Positions 41,080 to 50,012 of a stretch of 64,000 nt of DNA are shown here, piece by piece. The DNA is from DATMBF01 sp035559595 (lineage in GTDB: Bacteria > Bacteroidota > Ignavibacteria > UBA10030). The position numbers were made by a program, and so were the translations under genes. The stretch is taken from contig DATMBF010000028.1 in NCBI GenBank assembly GCA_035559595.1, positions 124,001-188,000 of the forward strand, read 5' to 3'. Position 1 is the stretch's first letter, and every line of letters begins with the position of its first letter. The notes below the pieces were generated by a model. That model was given only the letters and a program-made list of their open reading frames with translations, searched no databases and was not told the DNA's origin.

Positions 41080-43137
41080 TTAGAACGAATGCCCGATACC
41101 AAAATGAAGAACACCCGAAGAGGCTGTCTCCGCAAAGAATCGCCGTTCGGTGATCCAACGCTGCCCAACCGACGCTGTCGGATCATATACTCGAACGCCG
41201 AAATCAATTCGGACGGGTCCTGCTATCGTATCCCACCGAAAGCCCAACCCTGTCGCCATCGCTACTTCAGAGCCTCGAACCGTACCCACTGACCTCCAAA
41301 CATTTCCTGCATCGTAAAAGAACACCAGGGAGATATTGGGGAGATTGATAAACCATAATTTACCTGCATACTTAAACAGATGCCACCGTGTTTCCACATT
41401 TGCTTCAAACGAAGCGTTACCACCACGGTCCGGCTGAGGAAACGCCCCAAGCTCGCGCGATTTCCATCCCCGGACACTGCTACTCCCGCCGCCAAAGAAC
41501 CGCCGTGTGAGCGGGACTTCATTAGCAGGCGAACGCGCATAAAGCTGAGCATAGCCTCCCTTCACGCGTGTCGCTAAAATGAGGTATCGCTCATCAACAA
41601 CATTCCAGTACCACTGGCCCACAATCGACAGCTTATAATAGCGGGAATAGGGCAAACGCGACCCAAATACACCACCGAAGAGAGAGGGAAGGAATCCCGC
41701 CTCTTCGACAGATCCCGAATGAAAGAACCCATCCGTTGGTGAAAAGAGATCGTTTCGTTTGTCTCGTTGAAGCGTAAAGGTGATAATAGAGTTGAACTGC
41801 GGTTGAAGGCCTCTCCCCTGCAACGGATCGGGGCCGCTGCCGATGAGAACTGTCGGATTGATCCTCTGAAGATTCCAATCAACAAACAACCTCGTGAAAT
41901 CTGCCGTTTGGGCAGCGATACCGACTCGGTTGTTCAGAATGGGCAGGAAGTACGCCTTCTGCTTTTCGAAGATCGATGAAATTGTCCAGCTTAGACTAAT
42001 CTTGTTCGTGAAGAGATAGGGCTGGATCATTTGCACAGAGAGATCAAACTTTCCGACAAGAGAGCTGTCGAGATGACCACCTTTTTTGAATACTTCGGAC
42101 CAACGAATACTCTGAATCGATTGGATCTGTAACCCCGCACGGGTGGAAAAATTTCTTGCCCCACCTAAGAAGTATCGGTTGTTGTATCCCACCCCGAACA
42201 GAATATTGAAGGCGTTGTTTTCATCACTCACTCCAACCTCAGGCGTAATCTCATGAAACGGACGCGGCCTTACGTTAATCTGGATTGGAATAGCCCGCGA
42301 CGTATCATTGGACGGATCAAAAACGTGTTGCACCTGGGCCGATTCAAACACGCCAAGGCGATTGAGATTACGCTCGCTTTCGGCTTTCTTTGCCTCGCTA
42401 TAGAAATCACCCGTTCGAAAATCGAGATGGCGAAGAATAACCTCTTCCTCGACGCGTTCAGTAACGGCCGTGTCCGACAGAATGCGAATTGCGCCAAATC
42501 GATACCTCCCTCCCGCTGTGAACCTCATCTCGATCTTCACGTTGTTCGTCGAAGCGAACCGCTTCGCTATCAGCGTATCGACACGAAAGGCGATATACCC
42601 ATGGTTAACAAACACCTGAACAATTCTGCGAAGTTCGTTATCGACAACCTGGGTTTGGAAGGGTTCACCGACCTGAAGCAACGATTGATTGCGAACCTCC
42701 TCAATAACCTCGCCTGGCAATCCTTCCAATCCATTGTAGACGACCGAGTCAATGTATGACCGCCGTCCCTCTTGGATCACGTAGGTGAGAGCAACCGTTT
42801 TCTCCGTGTGGTTGATGGAGAGCTGTGTGTCAATGTGAACGTGAAAGAATCCATGATCATGATAGAAGTTCCGGAGTCTGGCAAAATCCGTCTCAAAGAC
42901 AATCGGGTCAAAGTACTCATTGCGCTCTCCAAGTTTCTCGCTCACGGTGAACAGAAACTTAAAGAACCACGAGGGCGTTTCCCGCAGTTGGGTAACGGAT
43001 TGCAGAACCTCCTCGCCGAACGTTTCATTCCCCACGAAACGAATGGTCTGAACCTCATACTCACGCAAGGATTCCTGCGCGTTCATGGGAGAGGCAAAAC
43101 AGAGGACTACGAGTGCGGAGCAAACGAGAGGACGCAT
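41080..43137 (-). CDS. Omp85-family outer-membrane protein (BamA/TamA-like)
   Basis: 685 residues. Signal peptide (ending MNAQ, about 20), three POTRA-like units (about 25-100, 100-180, 190-290; e.g. EVQTIRFVGNETFGEEVL and DSVVYNGLEGLPGEVIEEV), and a 16-strand barrel with the Omp85 motif FGGGSSSVRGWKSRELG (about 545-561) that corresponds to the VRGF/Y lock loop, ending GIGHSF with terminal Phe. Three POTRAs rather than five suggest a TamA-like or lipid/protein export paralogue rather than the main BamA. It starts 17 bases after a strong terminator with no recognisable promoter, and continues into holB. Confidence 0.88.
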   Translation of the reverse strand: MRPLVCSALVVLCFASPMNAQESLREYEVQTIRFVGNETFGEEVLQSVTQLRETPSWFFKFLFTVSEKLGERNEYFDPIVFETDFARLRNFYHDHGFFHVHIDTQLSINHTEKTVALTYVIQEGRRSYIDSVVYNGLEGLPGEVIEEVRNQSLLQVGEPFQTQVVDNELRRIVQVFVNHGYIAFRVDTLIAKRFASTNNVKIEMRFTAGGRYRFGAIRILSDTAVTERVEEEVILRHLDFRTGDFYSEAKKAESERNLNRLGVFESAQVQHVFDPSNDTSRAIPIQINVRPRPFHEITPEVGVSDENNAFNILFGVGYNNRYFLGGARNFSTRAGLQIQSIQSIRWSEVFKKGGHLDSSLVGKFDLSVQMIQPYLFTNKISLSWTISSIFEKQKAYFLPILNNRVGIAAQTADFTRLFVDWNLQRINPTVLIGSGPDPLQGRGLQPQFNSIITFTLQRDKRNDLFSPTDGFFHSGSVEEAGFLPSLFGGVFGSRLPYSRYYKLSIVGQWYWNVVDERYLILATRVKGGYAQLYARSPANEVPLTRRFFGGGSSSVRGWKSRELGAFPQPDRGGNASFEANVETRWHLFKYAGKLWFINLPNISLVFFYDAGNVWRSVGTVRGSEVAMATGLGFRWDTIAGPVRIDFGVRVYDPTASVGQRWITERRFFAETASSGVLHFGIGHSF

Positions 43138-43153
43138 CGGACGCGGTAGTGAT

Positions 43154-43181
43154 AAAAAAACCCAGCGGCTCAGGCTGGGTT
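43154..43181 (-). terminator. Rho-independent terminator after DUF2795
   Basis: Perfect 8-base stem AACCCAGC/GCTGGGTT (arms 43174-43181 and 43159-43166, 7-base loop) followed on the minus strand by seven T. It lies 46 bases after the DUF2795 stop and only 17 bases before the Omp85 start, so it could also act as an attenuator of that operon. Confidence 0.85.
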
Positions 43182-43227
43182 CTCCGACATTGCGGTCAAC
43201 AACACCATCAGCAGACTGGTTCAGGCC

Positions 43228-43452
43228 TCAGTACTCTTTATCGTCTTCGTAAAAGAAGTCTTCATCGGACGGGTAGTCCGGCCAGATTTCCTCGATGCTC
43301 TCATAGGGTTCATCACTATCCTCGAGTTCCTCGAGGTTTTGGATAACTTCGATTGGAGCCCCGGTCCGTACAGCATAGTCAATGAGCTCGTCTTTTGTCG
43401 CCGGCCATGGGGCATCATCCAAGTAGGAAGCCAGTTCGATTGTCCAAATCAT
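43228..43452 (-). CDS. DUF2795-like small acidic protein
   Basis: 74 residues. It has the DUF2795 pattern: a short aliphatic start (WTIELASYLDDAPWPATKDELIDYAVRTGAPIEVIQNLEEL), then an acidic tyrosine-rich end (SIEEIWPDYPSDEDFFYEDDKEY). The related proteins are small and cytoplasmic with unknown function, and this variant is common in Bacteroidota and Chlorobi relatives. AGGAG lies about 12 bases before the ATG. It follows the M23 peptidase gene by 46 bases and is closed by a strong terminator. Confidence 0.8.
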   Translation of the reverse strand: MIWTIELASYLDDAPWPATKDELIDYAVRTGAPIEVIQNLEELEDSDEPYESIEEIWPDYPSDEDFFYEDDKEY

Positions 43453-43498
43453 CGGTTATATCATCTCCTAGACAATACACAATCATAGGAAATGAGAA

Positions 43499-44449
43499 CT
43501 AATCAAGAATGACGACTTTGTCCTTGAACTGTTGGTAATCGATGTCGTCAAAAAAGTAGTCAATCGGATTCTGTCGAACACCGTTGTAGCGCACTTCGTA
43601 GTGGAGATGCGGCCCCGATGTGAGTCCAGTTCGACCACTGCGGGCAATCAGGTCGCCCCGCTTGACACGCTGACCCTCTCGAACCAGCACTTTATCGAGG
43701 TGGGCATAGAGGCTGGTGTACCCATAACCATGGTTGATCTCAACGAGAATGCCGTACCCACCACCTGTCCGACCCGCATACTCTACGACGCCGTCGCCGG
43801 CAGCGTACACCGGCGTTCCCACATCTGCAACGATATCCAACCCTTCATGGAGTTTGTAGATCCGCAGCACCGGGTGTAACCTCATCCCGAAGCCTTGCGG
43901 TGAATAAAACCCCTGCATGGGCTTGATAGCAGGAAGGTGTGCAAACTTGATTTTGTTCTCTTCGTAATTCTTTACCGCCTCATTGTAACTTGTGAATTGT
44001 AATTGAAGTTCCCGCTCGGCGCGCGATACCGAAGCATTCAACGTCCTCAGCATCTGGTTGACATCGATCGAACTACTGAAGTCAATCCTCTCCGCCGCAC
44101 CACCGACGCCCACCATGCGGGTTTCCTCGTCGATCTTCGGTAGATCCACCACGAGTCTCAACTCATTGTTCTGCTCGTTGAGTTCATTGAGGCGATATTC
44201 CAAGCCTGCGAGCCTTCGTGTAATCTGATTCAATTGATTCTTCAGCAACGTATTCTCGGCAACCAGAGCCCTCATGCTATTGAACCCAATGCCAAGAGGG
44301 TCCTGAAGAAGGTGGTTCACCTCAAACGCCGCGACAAGGAAAGCGACCGAACTTACCAGTGTCACAACCGCAAGCTTTGTGCGTGTCCACTTCGCTTCGA
44401 CGAAGTCGAGCGAGTCTGTCGAATAGTAATAGAGTCTGGATTTCTTCAT
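43499..44449 (-). CDS. M23-family (LytM-type) membrane-anchored peptidase
   Basis: 316 residues. Short cytoplasmic start, one membrane segment (about 25-45), a coiled-coil (about 65-100 and 130-165) and a C-terminal LytM domain (about 190-300) with all zinc ligands: LHEGLD (H-x3-D) and GPHLHYEV (H-x-H), plus YGILVEINHGYGYTSLYAHL. M23 enzymes cut peptidoglycan cross-links; the membrane-coil-LytM layout is that of envelope hydrolases or of activators in division. It has its own promoter (44507-44537) although hprK lies just upstream on the same strand. Confidence 0.93.
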   Translation of the reverse strand: MKKSRLYYYSTDSLDFVEAKWTRTKLAVVTLVSSVAFLVAAFEVNHLLQDPLGIGFNSMRALVAENTLLKNQLNQITRRLAGLEYRLNELNEQNNELRLVVDLPKIDEETRMVGVGGAAERIDFSSSIDVNQMLRTLNASVSRAERELQLQFTSYNEAVKNYEENKIKFAHLPAIKPMQGFYSPQGFGMRLHPVLRIYKLHEGLDIVADVGTPVYAAGDGVVEYAGRTGGGYGILVEINHGYGYTSLYAHLDKVLVREGQRVKRGDLIARSGRTGLTSGPHLHYEVRYNGVRQNPIDYFFDDIDYQQFKDKVVILD

Positions 44450-44506
44450 CGATACTCTATAAACGGCCGTGAGAATGCGGATTCGGTTTTCCGAAAAAAG
44501 GCAGAG

Positions 44507-44537
44507 CGAAAATAGGAAATATTTGAACTTATGTCAA
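44507..44537 (-). promoter_or_regulatory. Bacteroidota-type promoter of the M23 peptidase
   Basis: Minus strand TTG (44537-44535, within TTGACA), 20 bases, TATTTTCG (44514-44507), seven of eight to TAnnTTTG. Predicted start about 44501, leaving a leader of about 50 bases. Confidence 0.65.
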
Positions 44538-44551
44538 GAATCCGTGTCAAT

Positions 44552-45571
44552 TCACTCAAAATCGTGCTCAAAATAGTCTATTACGCGCTTCCCTTTTGTT
44601 TTTTGGGAAATGGCAACGTCAAGTTGTTTCGAGAACTCACGTGCAGCGTCATAACCATAATGCTTCAGAAGATAGTCAAGCGCGATCACTTCAGCAATGA
44701 CCGTCACATTCTTACCGGGGAAGATGGGCAACTTCACGTGCGGAATCTCAACGCCAAGAATTGAGATGTTCTCGTGATCGAGTCCCGTCCGCGTGTACTC
44801 CGCATCCTTTTGCCATTCCTGCAATTCCACAACAATTTCCACGCGTTTCTGGAAACGAATGGACCGAATGCCGAAGATCGCCCGGACATCGATTAATCCG
44901 AGCCCGCGAATCTCCATAAAATGCTTTACAACATCAGTGCCAGCACCCAGGAGAATTCCCTCCCCTTTCCTCGTCACCATGACAACATCGTCTGCAACAA
45001 GCCGATGACCGCGTTCAATCAAATCGAGAACCACTTCGCTCTTTCCGATGCCCGAACGGCCAGTGATCAGAACACCAATCCCATACACATCGACAAACGA
45101 TCCGTGGATGACTGTCTGAGGAGCGAACTGGTCGTCGAGAAAATCGCTGATGAAATAGATGAACTTCGTCGTCTCGATCGGTGTCTGGAGTACCGACACT
45201 CCGTACCGGGTTGCAATCGTGAGCAGCTCCTGATCCAAACTATTCCCATTTGTGACAACGACGCAGGGAAGGTCGAATTGGAAGATTGTTTCAAATGATT
45301 TGATGCGGTCGGACAATCCCAAATGCTGGAGGTAGCGAATCTCCGTATTTCCGAAGATCTGAACCCTGTCGTACGTGAACAGCTCAACATATCCGGCAAG
45401 AGCAAGCCCCGGCCGATGAACATTCTTATCACGGATCTCACGGCCAAACCCTACGTCGCCATTGAGCATTCGCAGCTTCAACCGTTCCTTGTTGGACTCA
45501 AACAGAAAACCGACGGTAATGCTCTTCTTTCTAGTCTCTTTGAACTGTTCACCGGCCATGATCTGCTCCAT
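44552..45571 (-). CDS. hprK: HPr kinase/phosphorylase
   Basis: 339 residues. N-terminal domain (about 18-145) and C-terminal kinase domain with Walker A ITGRSGIGKSE (about 170-180), the HPrK-specific HRLVADDVV after it and MEIRGLGLIDVRAIFG, then PGKNVTVIAEVIALDYLLK. The enzyme phosphorylates and dephosphorylates Ser46 of HPr. Its start overlaps the hpf stop by one base (TAATG). Outside Firmicutes, hprK homologues occur in FCB bacteria without a complete sugar PTS; nothing here shows what it controls. Confidence 0.95.
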   Translation of the reverse strand: MEQIMAGEQFKETRKKSITVGFLFESNKERLKLRMLNGDVGFGREIRDKNVHRPGLALAGYVELFTYDRVQIFGNTEIRYLQHLGLSDRIKSFETIFQFDLPCVVVTNGNSLDQELLTIATRYGVSVLQTPIETTKFIYFISDFLDDQFAPQTVIHGSFVDVYGIGVLITGRSGIGKSEVVLDLIERGHRLVADDVVMVTRKGEGILLGAGTDVVKHFMEIRGLGLIDVRAIFGIRSIRFQKRVEIVVELQEWQKDAEYTRTGLDHENISILGVEIPHVKLPIFPGKNVTVIAEVIALDYLLKHYGYDAAREFSKQLDVAISQKTKGKRVIDYFEHDFE

Positions 45572-45903
45572 TACACTTTTGCTTTCACTGCGCGAACAAG
45601 CTTACGGTCTTTTGAATGAAGACGATCCTTATACTTCTTGAGTTGCGTGAGTACTTTTTCAATAGCGATACCGATTGACTTCTGGAAGTCGTCAGACTTC
45701 CCTACAGCAGTAAGGACGGTTCCATAGACTGAGAGTTTCACCTCAGCGATCTTCCGACTATTCCTCGGCTTTTCATAGTTCAAAATGACATCGCATTTGA
45801 TGATACCATCATAAAAGTGATTCAACTTCGCAATTTCTGCTTCTGCATATTCTACTAAAGATTGGTGAGCTTTGAAATGCCTCGAAGTCACAGTAATCTT
45901 CAT
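45571..45903 (-). CDS. hpf: Ribosome hibernation-promoting factor (short form)
   Basis: 110 residues from the ATG at 45903, chosen because AAGGA lies eight bases upstream; the longer frame would start inside the recombinase gene. It has the YfiA/HPF fold: ITVTSRHFKAHQSLVEYAEAEIAKLNHFYDGIIKCDVILN, then AEVKLSVYGTVLTAV and IGIAIEKVLTQLKKYKDRL, with a basic tail. It binds the 30S decoding region and promotes inactive ribosomes in stationary phase. This is the short form without the dimerising C-terminal domain. It lies between xerC and hprK in one operon. Confidence 0.92.
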   Translation of the reverse strand: MKITVTSRHFKAHQSLVEYAEAEIAKLNHFYDGIIKCDVILNYEKPRNSRKIAEVKLSVYGTVLTAVGKSDDFQKSIGIAIEKVLTQLKKYKDRLHSKDRKLVRAVKAKV

Positions 45904-45926
45904 GGTGGTGTTCCTTATGCTTCGCA

Positions 45927-46811
45927 TTACGCCTTGGGATGCGCCTGTTTGTAGGCTTTTTTGAGACGCTCCATTGAAACATGGGTGTACACTTGAGTGG
46001 TCGAGAGGCTTTCGTGCCCAAGCAATTCTTTCACCGCTCGAAGTTCGGCTCCCCGGTTCAGCATGTGCGTTGCAAAAGAATGCCGCAACACGTGTGGACT
46101 CTTCTTTTCGATGTCGGCAATCCTTGATATTGCTCTCGAGACAATTCTGTGAACAACACGCGGAGAAATGCGTTCTCCTTGTTGTCCAACAAAGAGAGGC
46201 GGATTCTCTTTACCCATCTCACTCCTTCGTATCGCAACAAAGGATTTCAATGCTTCAAAAGCTTTTCGTCCCAGCGGCACAATCCTCTGCTTGCTCCCCT
46301 TTCCCATTACCTTGATACTTCGATCGATGAGATCGACGTCGTCGCAATTTAATGAGACCAGTTCACCGACACGAATGCCCGTTCCATATAAGAGTTCCAG
46401 GAGTGCATAATCACGATGAGGGGTCCCATCCTGCTCTTTCATCGTTTCGAGAAGATTCTGGATAGCCTCTTCATCCACGTACACCGGAAGCGTTTTCTGC
46501 GGACGGGGAGCAAGGAGATTGAGAGTCGGATTTGTTCGAAGATGATTCGATTTCTTCAGATAACGGAAGAAGGAGCGGAGAGCGGCTATCTTTCGCGCAA
46601 TACTCTTCCTGCGATATCCCTGTTCGACCAAAGACCCTAAGAACGATCTGAGGAGTGGGCGATCCACTTCATTGAGGGAATGGATTTTTGTCGATTGCAG
46701 AAAGCTAAGAAACTGCTGGAGATCTTGTTCGTACGAAAGGAGAGTATGACGCGAAAACTTCCGCTCTGCGTCGAGGTATTCAAGGAATAAGCGGATTTGG
46801 CGATGGATCAT
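45927..46811 (-). CDS. xerC: Xer-type tyrosine recombinase
   Basis: 294 residues. N-terminal SAM-like core-binding domain (about 1-90: FLEYLDAERKFSRHTLLSYEQDLQQFLSF) and catalytic domain with the full tyrosine recombinase set: Arg in GTGIRVGEL, Lys, HVLRHSFATHM (His-x2-Arg), LLGHESL (His) and TTQVYTHV (nucleophile Tyr). Xer recombinases resolve chromosome dimers at dif. C versus D cannot be decided without the rest of the genome. It follows topA by 36 bases and is followed by hpf. Confidence 0.9.
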   Translation of the reverse strand: MIHRQIRLFLEYLDAERKFSRHTLLSYEQDLQQFLSFLQSTKIHSLNEVDRPLLRSFLGSLVEQGYRRKSIARKIAALRSFFRYLKKSNHLRTNPTLNLLAPRPQKTLPVYVDEEAIQNLLETMKEQDGTPHRDYALLELLYGTGIRVGELVSLNCDDVDLIDRSIKVMGKGSKQRIVPLGRKAFEALKSFVAIRRSEMGKENPPLFVGQQGERISPRVVHRIVSRAISRIADIEKKSPHVLRHSFATHMLNRGAELRAVKELLGHESLSTTQVYTHVSMERLKKAYKQAHPKA

Positions 46812-46847
46812 CTCTTGAATCCAAGAGAAGGAAATGACAAACGTCAG

Positions 46848-49106
46848 CTACGTGCCGACTGCGAGTTCCTCGCGGACGACTTCTGCTTTACACTCTGGAC
46901 ATTTGAGATACTCGCCGCGAGCTTGAGAGTACTTGACAACCATATATGGTGAACCGCACGTCACGCACGCCTCATTCACCGGACGATCCCACGACGCAAA
47001 GTCGCAATCCGGATACCGTGAGCAGCCGTAGAACGTTCGCTTTCCCTTTTTTGTTTTGCGTTCAATCAAATCTCCTTCTTTGCACTTCGGACATTTCACG
47101 CCCATGGAGATCGGTTTTGTGTTCTTGCACTTTGGGTAGTTTGAGCAACCGAGAAACGTCCCAAACCGTCCGGCCTTCACAACCATCTCTCCTCCGCACA
47201 AATCGCAGACGATTCCGGAGAGATGCTGGTGCTTCTCCTGATCCTCAGGAAGCGGCTTCGTATTCTTGCACTCCGGGTAACCTGTGCAGGCCATGAATCG
47301 TCCATTCCGCCCCCATTTCACGATCATCGGCTTTCCACAAAGCTCGCACAGTTCATCGGTCTTTTCCTGTAACGACTTTTTGATGTTCGCTGCAATGCGC
47401 TCCACTTTCTCTAATGCCTGGATAAATGGACCATAGAAATCCCGCATCACCTTCTCGTACTGCTGCTTTCCCGACGCAATGGTATCCAGCTCCTCCTCCA
47501 TTTTCGCAGTGAACTTGACATTAAAGATATCGGGGAAATATTGAGTCAACAGTTTGTTCACCTGCATGCCCAGATCGGTCGCGTACAGCTTACGATCATT
47601 CTGCTCGACATATTTTCGGTCGATCACCGTGCTCACGATGAGCGCGTAGGTGCTCGGCCTTCCTATACCGAGAGATTCCAGCTCCTTCACAAGGCTTGCT
47701 TCGGTATATCGTGCGGGCGGCTTGGTGAAGTGCTGACGCGGTAGCAAGTTCATAAGCTGCGTTCGATGACCGACGGCGAGTCGCTCCGGAAGTTTCGAGG
47801 TGGGATCCGCGTCGGCGGCATCTCCCCCGTTCTCTTCCGCAATATCATCATACACTTGCAAGAACCCACGGAAGACGGATTGCTGGTCGGTTGCTCGGAA
47901 AAGATAATCGCCACCTTCAACATCGACGGAAATCTGCTCGAACTGAGCAGGGGACATCTGACAGGCAACAAACCGATTCCAAATCAGTTCATAGAGGAGG
48001 AAAAGTTCTTTATCGAGAAACTTCTTCACATACTTCGGCGTGTATTTGATCGATGTCGGTCGAATTGCCTCGTGAGCATCCTGAGATGCCTTTCCCTTCT
48101 TGAACAGACGCGCCTCTTTGGGCAGGTATTCCTTTCCGTATTGCGTGAAGATGTATTCCCGAACATGTGAAACGGCCTCCGCACTCAACCTTGTCGAGTC
48201 CGTTCGCATATAGGTAATGAGTCCCGTGCTCCCTTCTTCTCCCAGTTCAACACCTTCGTACAGCTTCTGTGCAAGACTCATCGTCCTTTTAGCGGAAAAA
48301 CGCAATCGGCGGGCTGCTTCTTGCTGTAGTGTACTCGTGATAAAGGGGGGCGGCGGATTACGCTTGACGGGTTTTCGATCAACCCTGGTGACGGAGTACT
48401 TCTCGTTTTGGATCGCCTGCAGATATCCCCGCATCGTTGTTTCATCGGGAATCTTCGGCTCAGTACCGGCCACTTTCGTCAACTTTGCGAGAAACGTTTG
48501 ATCATCCTGCGTCCGGAATTCGCCGGTAATTGACCAATATTCTTCCGGGACAAAGCTCCGGATGGCCTCCTCACGTTCACAGATCAGCCGCAACGCCACC
48601 GATTGGACGCGGCCGGCAGAGAGGCCGTAGTACATGGTCTTCCAGATGAACGGACTCACCTTGTAACCAACGATCCGATCCATTGCCCGCCGGGCCTGTT
48701 GCGATAGCACCAGATGCTCGTCTATCTTCTTTGGGTGGGCCATTGCTTCCTTGATGCCACTTTCGGTGATCTCGTGAAACAAGACACGCTTGATGTTTCC
48801 ATTCGTCTCTTTGATCTCCTCCGCAATGTGCGCAGCAATCGCCTCTCCCTCGCGGTCCGGATCTGTTGCAATATAGACATCGGTTGCTTTGGCCGCTTTT
48901 TGTCGCAAGCGGTCGATCACCTCTTCTTTCCCTTTGATCGTTTCATAGACGACCTCGAACCCATCCTCCACATTTACACTGAGTTTGCTTTTAGGCAGGT
49001 TCTTGATATGTCCGACCGAGGCATCGACGACAAAGTCCTTGCCGAGGTACTTATTGATGGTCTTGGCCTTAGAGGGTGATTCAACGATGATAAACGATTT
49101 CGACAT
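46848..49106 (-). CDS. topA: DNA topoisomerase I
   Basis: 752 residues. TOPRIM domain at the start (FIIVESPSKAKTINKYLG and TDPDREGEAIAAHI), the active-site region GLITYMRTDSTRLS with the nucleophilic Tyr, and FITSTLQQEAARRL. The C-terminus carries four zinc-ribbon modules (first Cys pairs CELC, CDLC, CPKC, CVTC, about 590-740). It relaxes negative supercoils by single-strand passage. The gene starts eight bases after smg stops and is complete. Confidence 0.97.
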   Translation of the reverse strand: MSKSFIIVESPSKAKTINKYLGKDFVVDASVGHIKNLPKSKLSVNVEDGFEVVYETIKGKEEVIDRLRQKAAKATDVYIATDPDREGEAIAAHIAEEIKETNGNIKRVLFHEITESGIKEAMAHPKKIDEHLVLSQQARRAMDRIVGYKVSPFIWKTMYYGLSAGRVQSVALRLICEREEAIRSFVPEEYWSITGEFRTQDDQTFLAKLTKVAGTEPKIPDETTMRGYLQAIQNEKYSVTRVDRKPVKRNPPPPFITSTLQQEAARRLRFSAKRTMSLAQKLYEGVELGEEGSTGLITYMRTDSTRLSAEAVSHVREYIFTQYGKEYLPKEARLFKKGKASQDAHEAIRPTSIKYTPKYVKKFLDKELFLLYELIWNRFVACQMSPAQFEQISVDVEGGDYLFRATDQQSVFRGFLQVYDDIAEENGGDAADADPTSKLPERLAVGHRTQLMNLLPRQHFTKPPARYTEASLVKELESLGIGRPSTYALIVSTVIDRKYVEQNDRKLYATDLGMQVNKLLTQYFPDIFNVKFTAKMEEELDTIASGKQQYEKVMRDFYGPFIQALEKVERIAANIKKSLQEKTDELCELCGKPMIVKWGRNGRFMACTGYPECKNTKPLPEDQEKHQHLSGIVCDLCGGEMVVKAGRFGTFLGCSNYPKCKNTKPISMGVKCPKCKEGDLIERKTKKGKRTFYGCSRYPDCDFASWDRPVNEACVTCGSPYMVVKYSQARGEYLKCPECKAEVVREELAVGT

Positions 49107-49114
49107 GGAACCTT

Positions 49115-49570
49115 TTAGTGAATAGTATCCTGGCCGCTCAATGATATGCGGCCGCCAATGCCTTGGCGCGAATCGTGCTCAAACAAGTGGCCGGCGAGGA
49201 ACGACTTCATTTCCTCTTCCCCGACCACCGAGAAACCGGCAGCCATAATACGTTCAATGATTGATTCAATTTCGTCATTGGTCAAGAGCCCTAGCTGACG
49301 CCATTGCAAAAGGTAGCCGTAAGCTTCGGGAGTAATGACCATGCGTTCGGCGTCGTGCAACACCCGAAACGACGACTCGGATTGTCCCTTTTGGTGGACA
49401 ATAGACTGACCGACCGTCATTCTCTCGAAAATCCAAGAGAACGCGCTGGAAATCTCACTCGCCGTGTAGCCGCTTTTTGACAAGAACGAAACATCGATTT
49501 CGCTCAATTGCTTATTCGATTTGAGCTCACTCACCAGAAAGAGAATGATTTCGACGATTCTTTCGTGCAT
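49115..49570 (-). CDS. smg: Smg/DUF494-family protein
   Basis: 151 residues with the DUF494 pattern: MHERIVEIILFLVSELKSN, the WI/FERM helix after SEIDVSFLSKSGYTASEISSAFSWI, then RVLHDAERMVITPEAYGYLLQWRQLGLLTNDEIESIIERIMA. Smg homologues lie beside topA or dprA in many bacteria; a molecular role is not established. It is one base after ybeY and eight bases before topA, consistent with that conserved neighbourhood. Confidence 0.85.
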   Translation of the reverse strand: MHERIVEIILFLVSELKSNKQLSEIDVSFLSKSGYTASEISSAFSWIFERMTVGQSIVHQKGQSESSFRVLHDAERMVITPEAYGYLLQWRQLGLLTNDEIESIIERIMAAGFSVVGEEEMKSFLAGHLFEHDSRQGIGGRISLSGQDTIH

Positions 49571-49571
49571 A

Positions 49572-50012
49572 CTATCGCCCCCTCGCTCCTTTCAACAAAG
49601 AGAGGAGAGCATCCTCTCGTAAGGTCATCATTGTCTGTTCTTTTGTTGTTTTGTCGTGATATCCTGCCAGATGCAGCACGCCATGAATGAGAAGCCGGCG
49701 CACTTCTTCCCGCATCGAAACACCGTACTGGCGAGCCTGACTCTTCGCCCGATCAAGATTCACGTAAATCTCGGCATCATCGCCAAACAGATCATCCAAT
49801 GGAAACGCAATAACGTCGGTTGAATAGTCATGACCCAGAAACCGTTTGTTCATCGTTCTCATGAAACGATGATTAACGAAAACAACCGAAATATTCAGTC
49901 CATTCAAAGACTCTAAGCGTAAAACGCGTCGGAGAACTCGAAAAGTTTCACGCCTCGGAAAACTTAGTCTTGGATGCTGGATTGATATGCGTATCGTTCC
50001 CCGACGTCTCAC
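49572..50012 (-). CDS. ybeY: Endoribonuclease YbeY (rRNA maturation factor)
   Basis: 146 residues from a GTG at 50012. The frame is open 222 bases further upstream, but that would lie entirely inside the preceding gene; the GTG overlaps its TGA stop (GTGA) and gives the family's usual length. The zinc site H-x3-H-x5-H is present in LLIHGVLHLAGYHDKT (about 115-128), and the rest (NISVVFVNHRFMRTMNKRFLGHDYSTDVIAFPL) matches YbeY throughout. The enzyme acts in 16S rRNA 3' maturation and ribosome quality control. It is followed by smg and topA. Confidence 0.93.
   Translation of the reverse strand: MRRRGTIRISIQHPRLSFPRRETFRVLRRVLRLESLNGLNISVVFVNHRFMRTMNKRFLGHDYSTDVIAFPLDDLFGDDAEIYVNLDRAKSQARQYGVSMREEVRRLLIHGVLHLAGYHDKTTKEQTMMTLREDALLSLLKGARGR

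Noticed and set aside
45927..46811. Tyrosine recombinase as an integrase of a mobile element
   Set aside because: Length, motifs and housekeeping neighbours (topA, hpf, hprK) fit a Xer recombinase; no attachment repeats or phage genes are seen.
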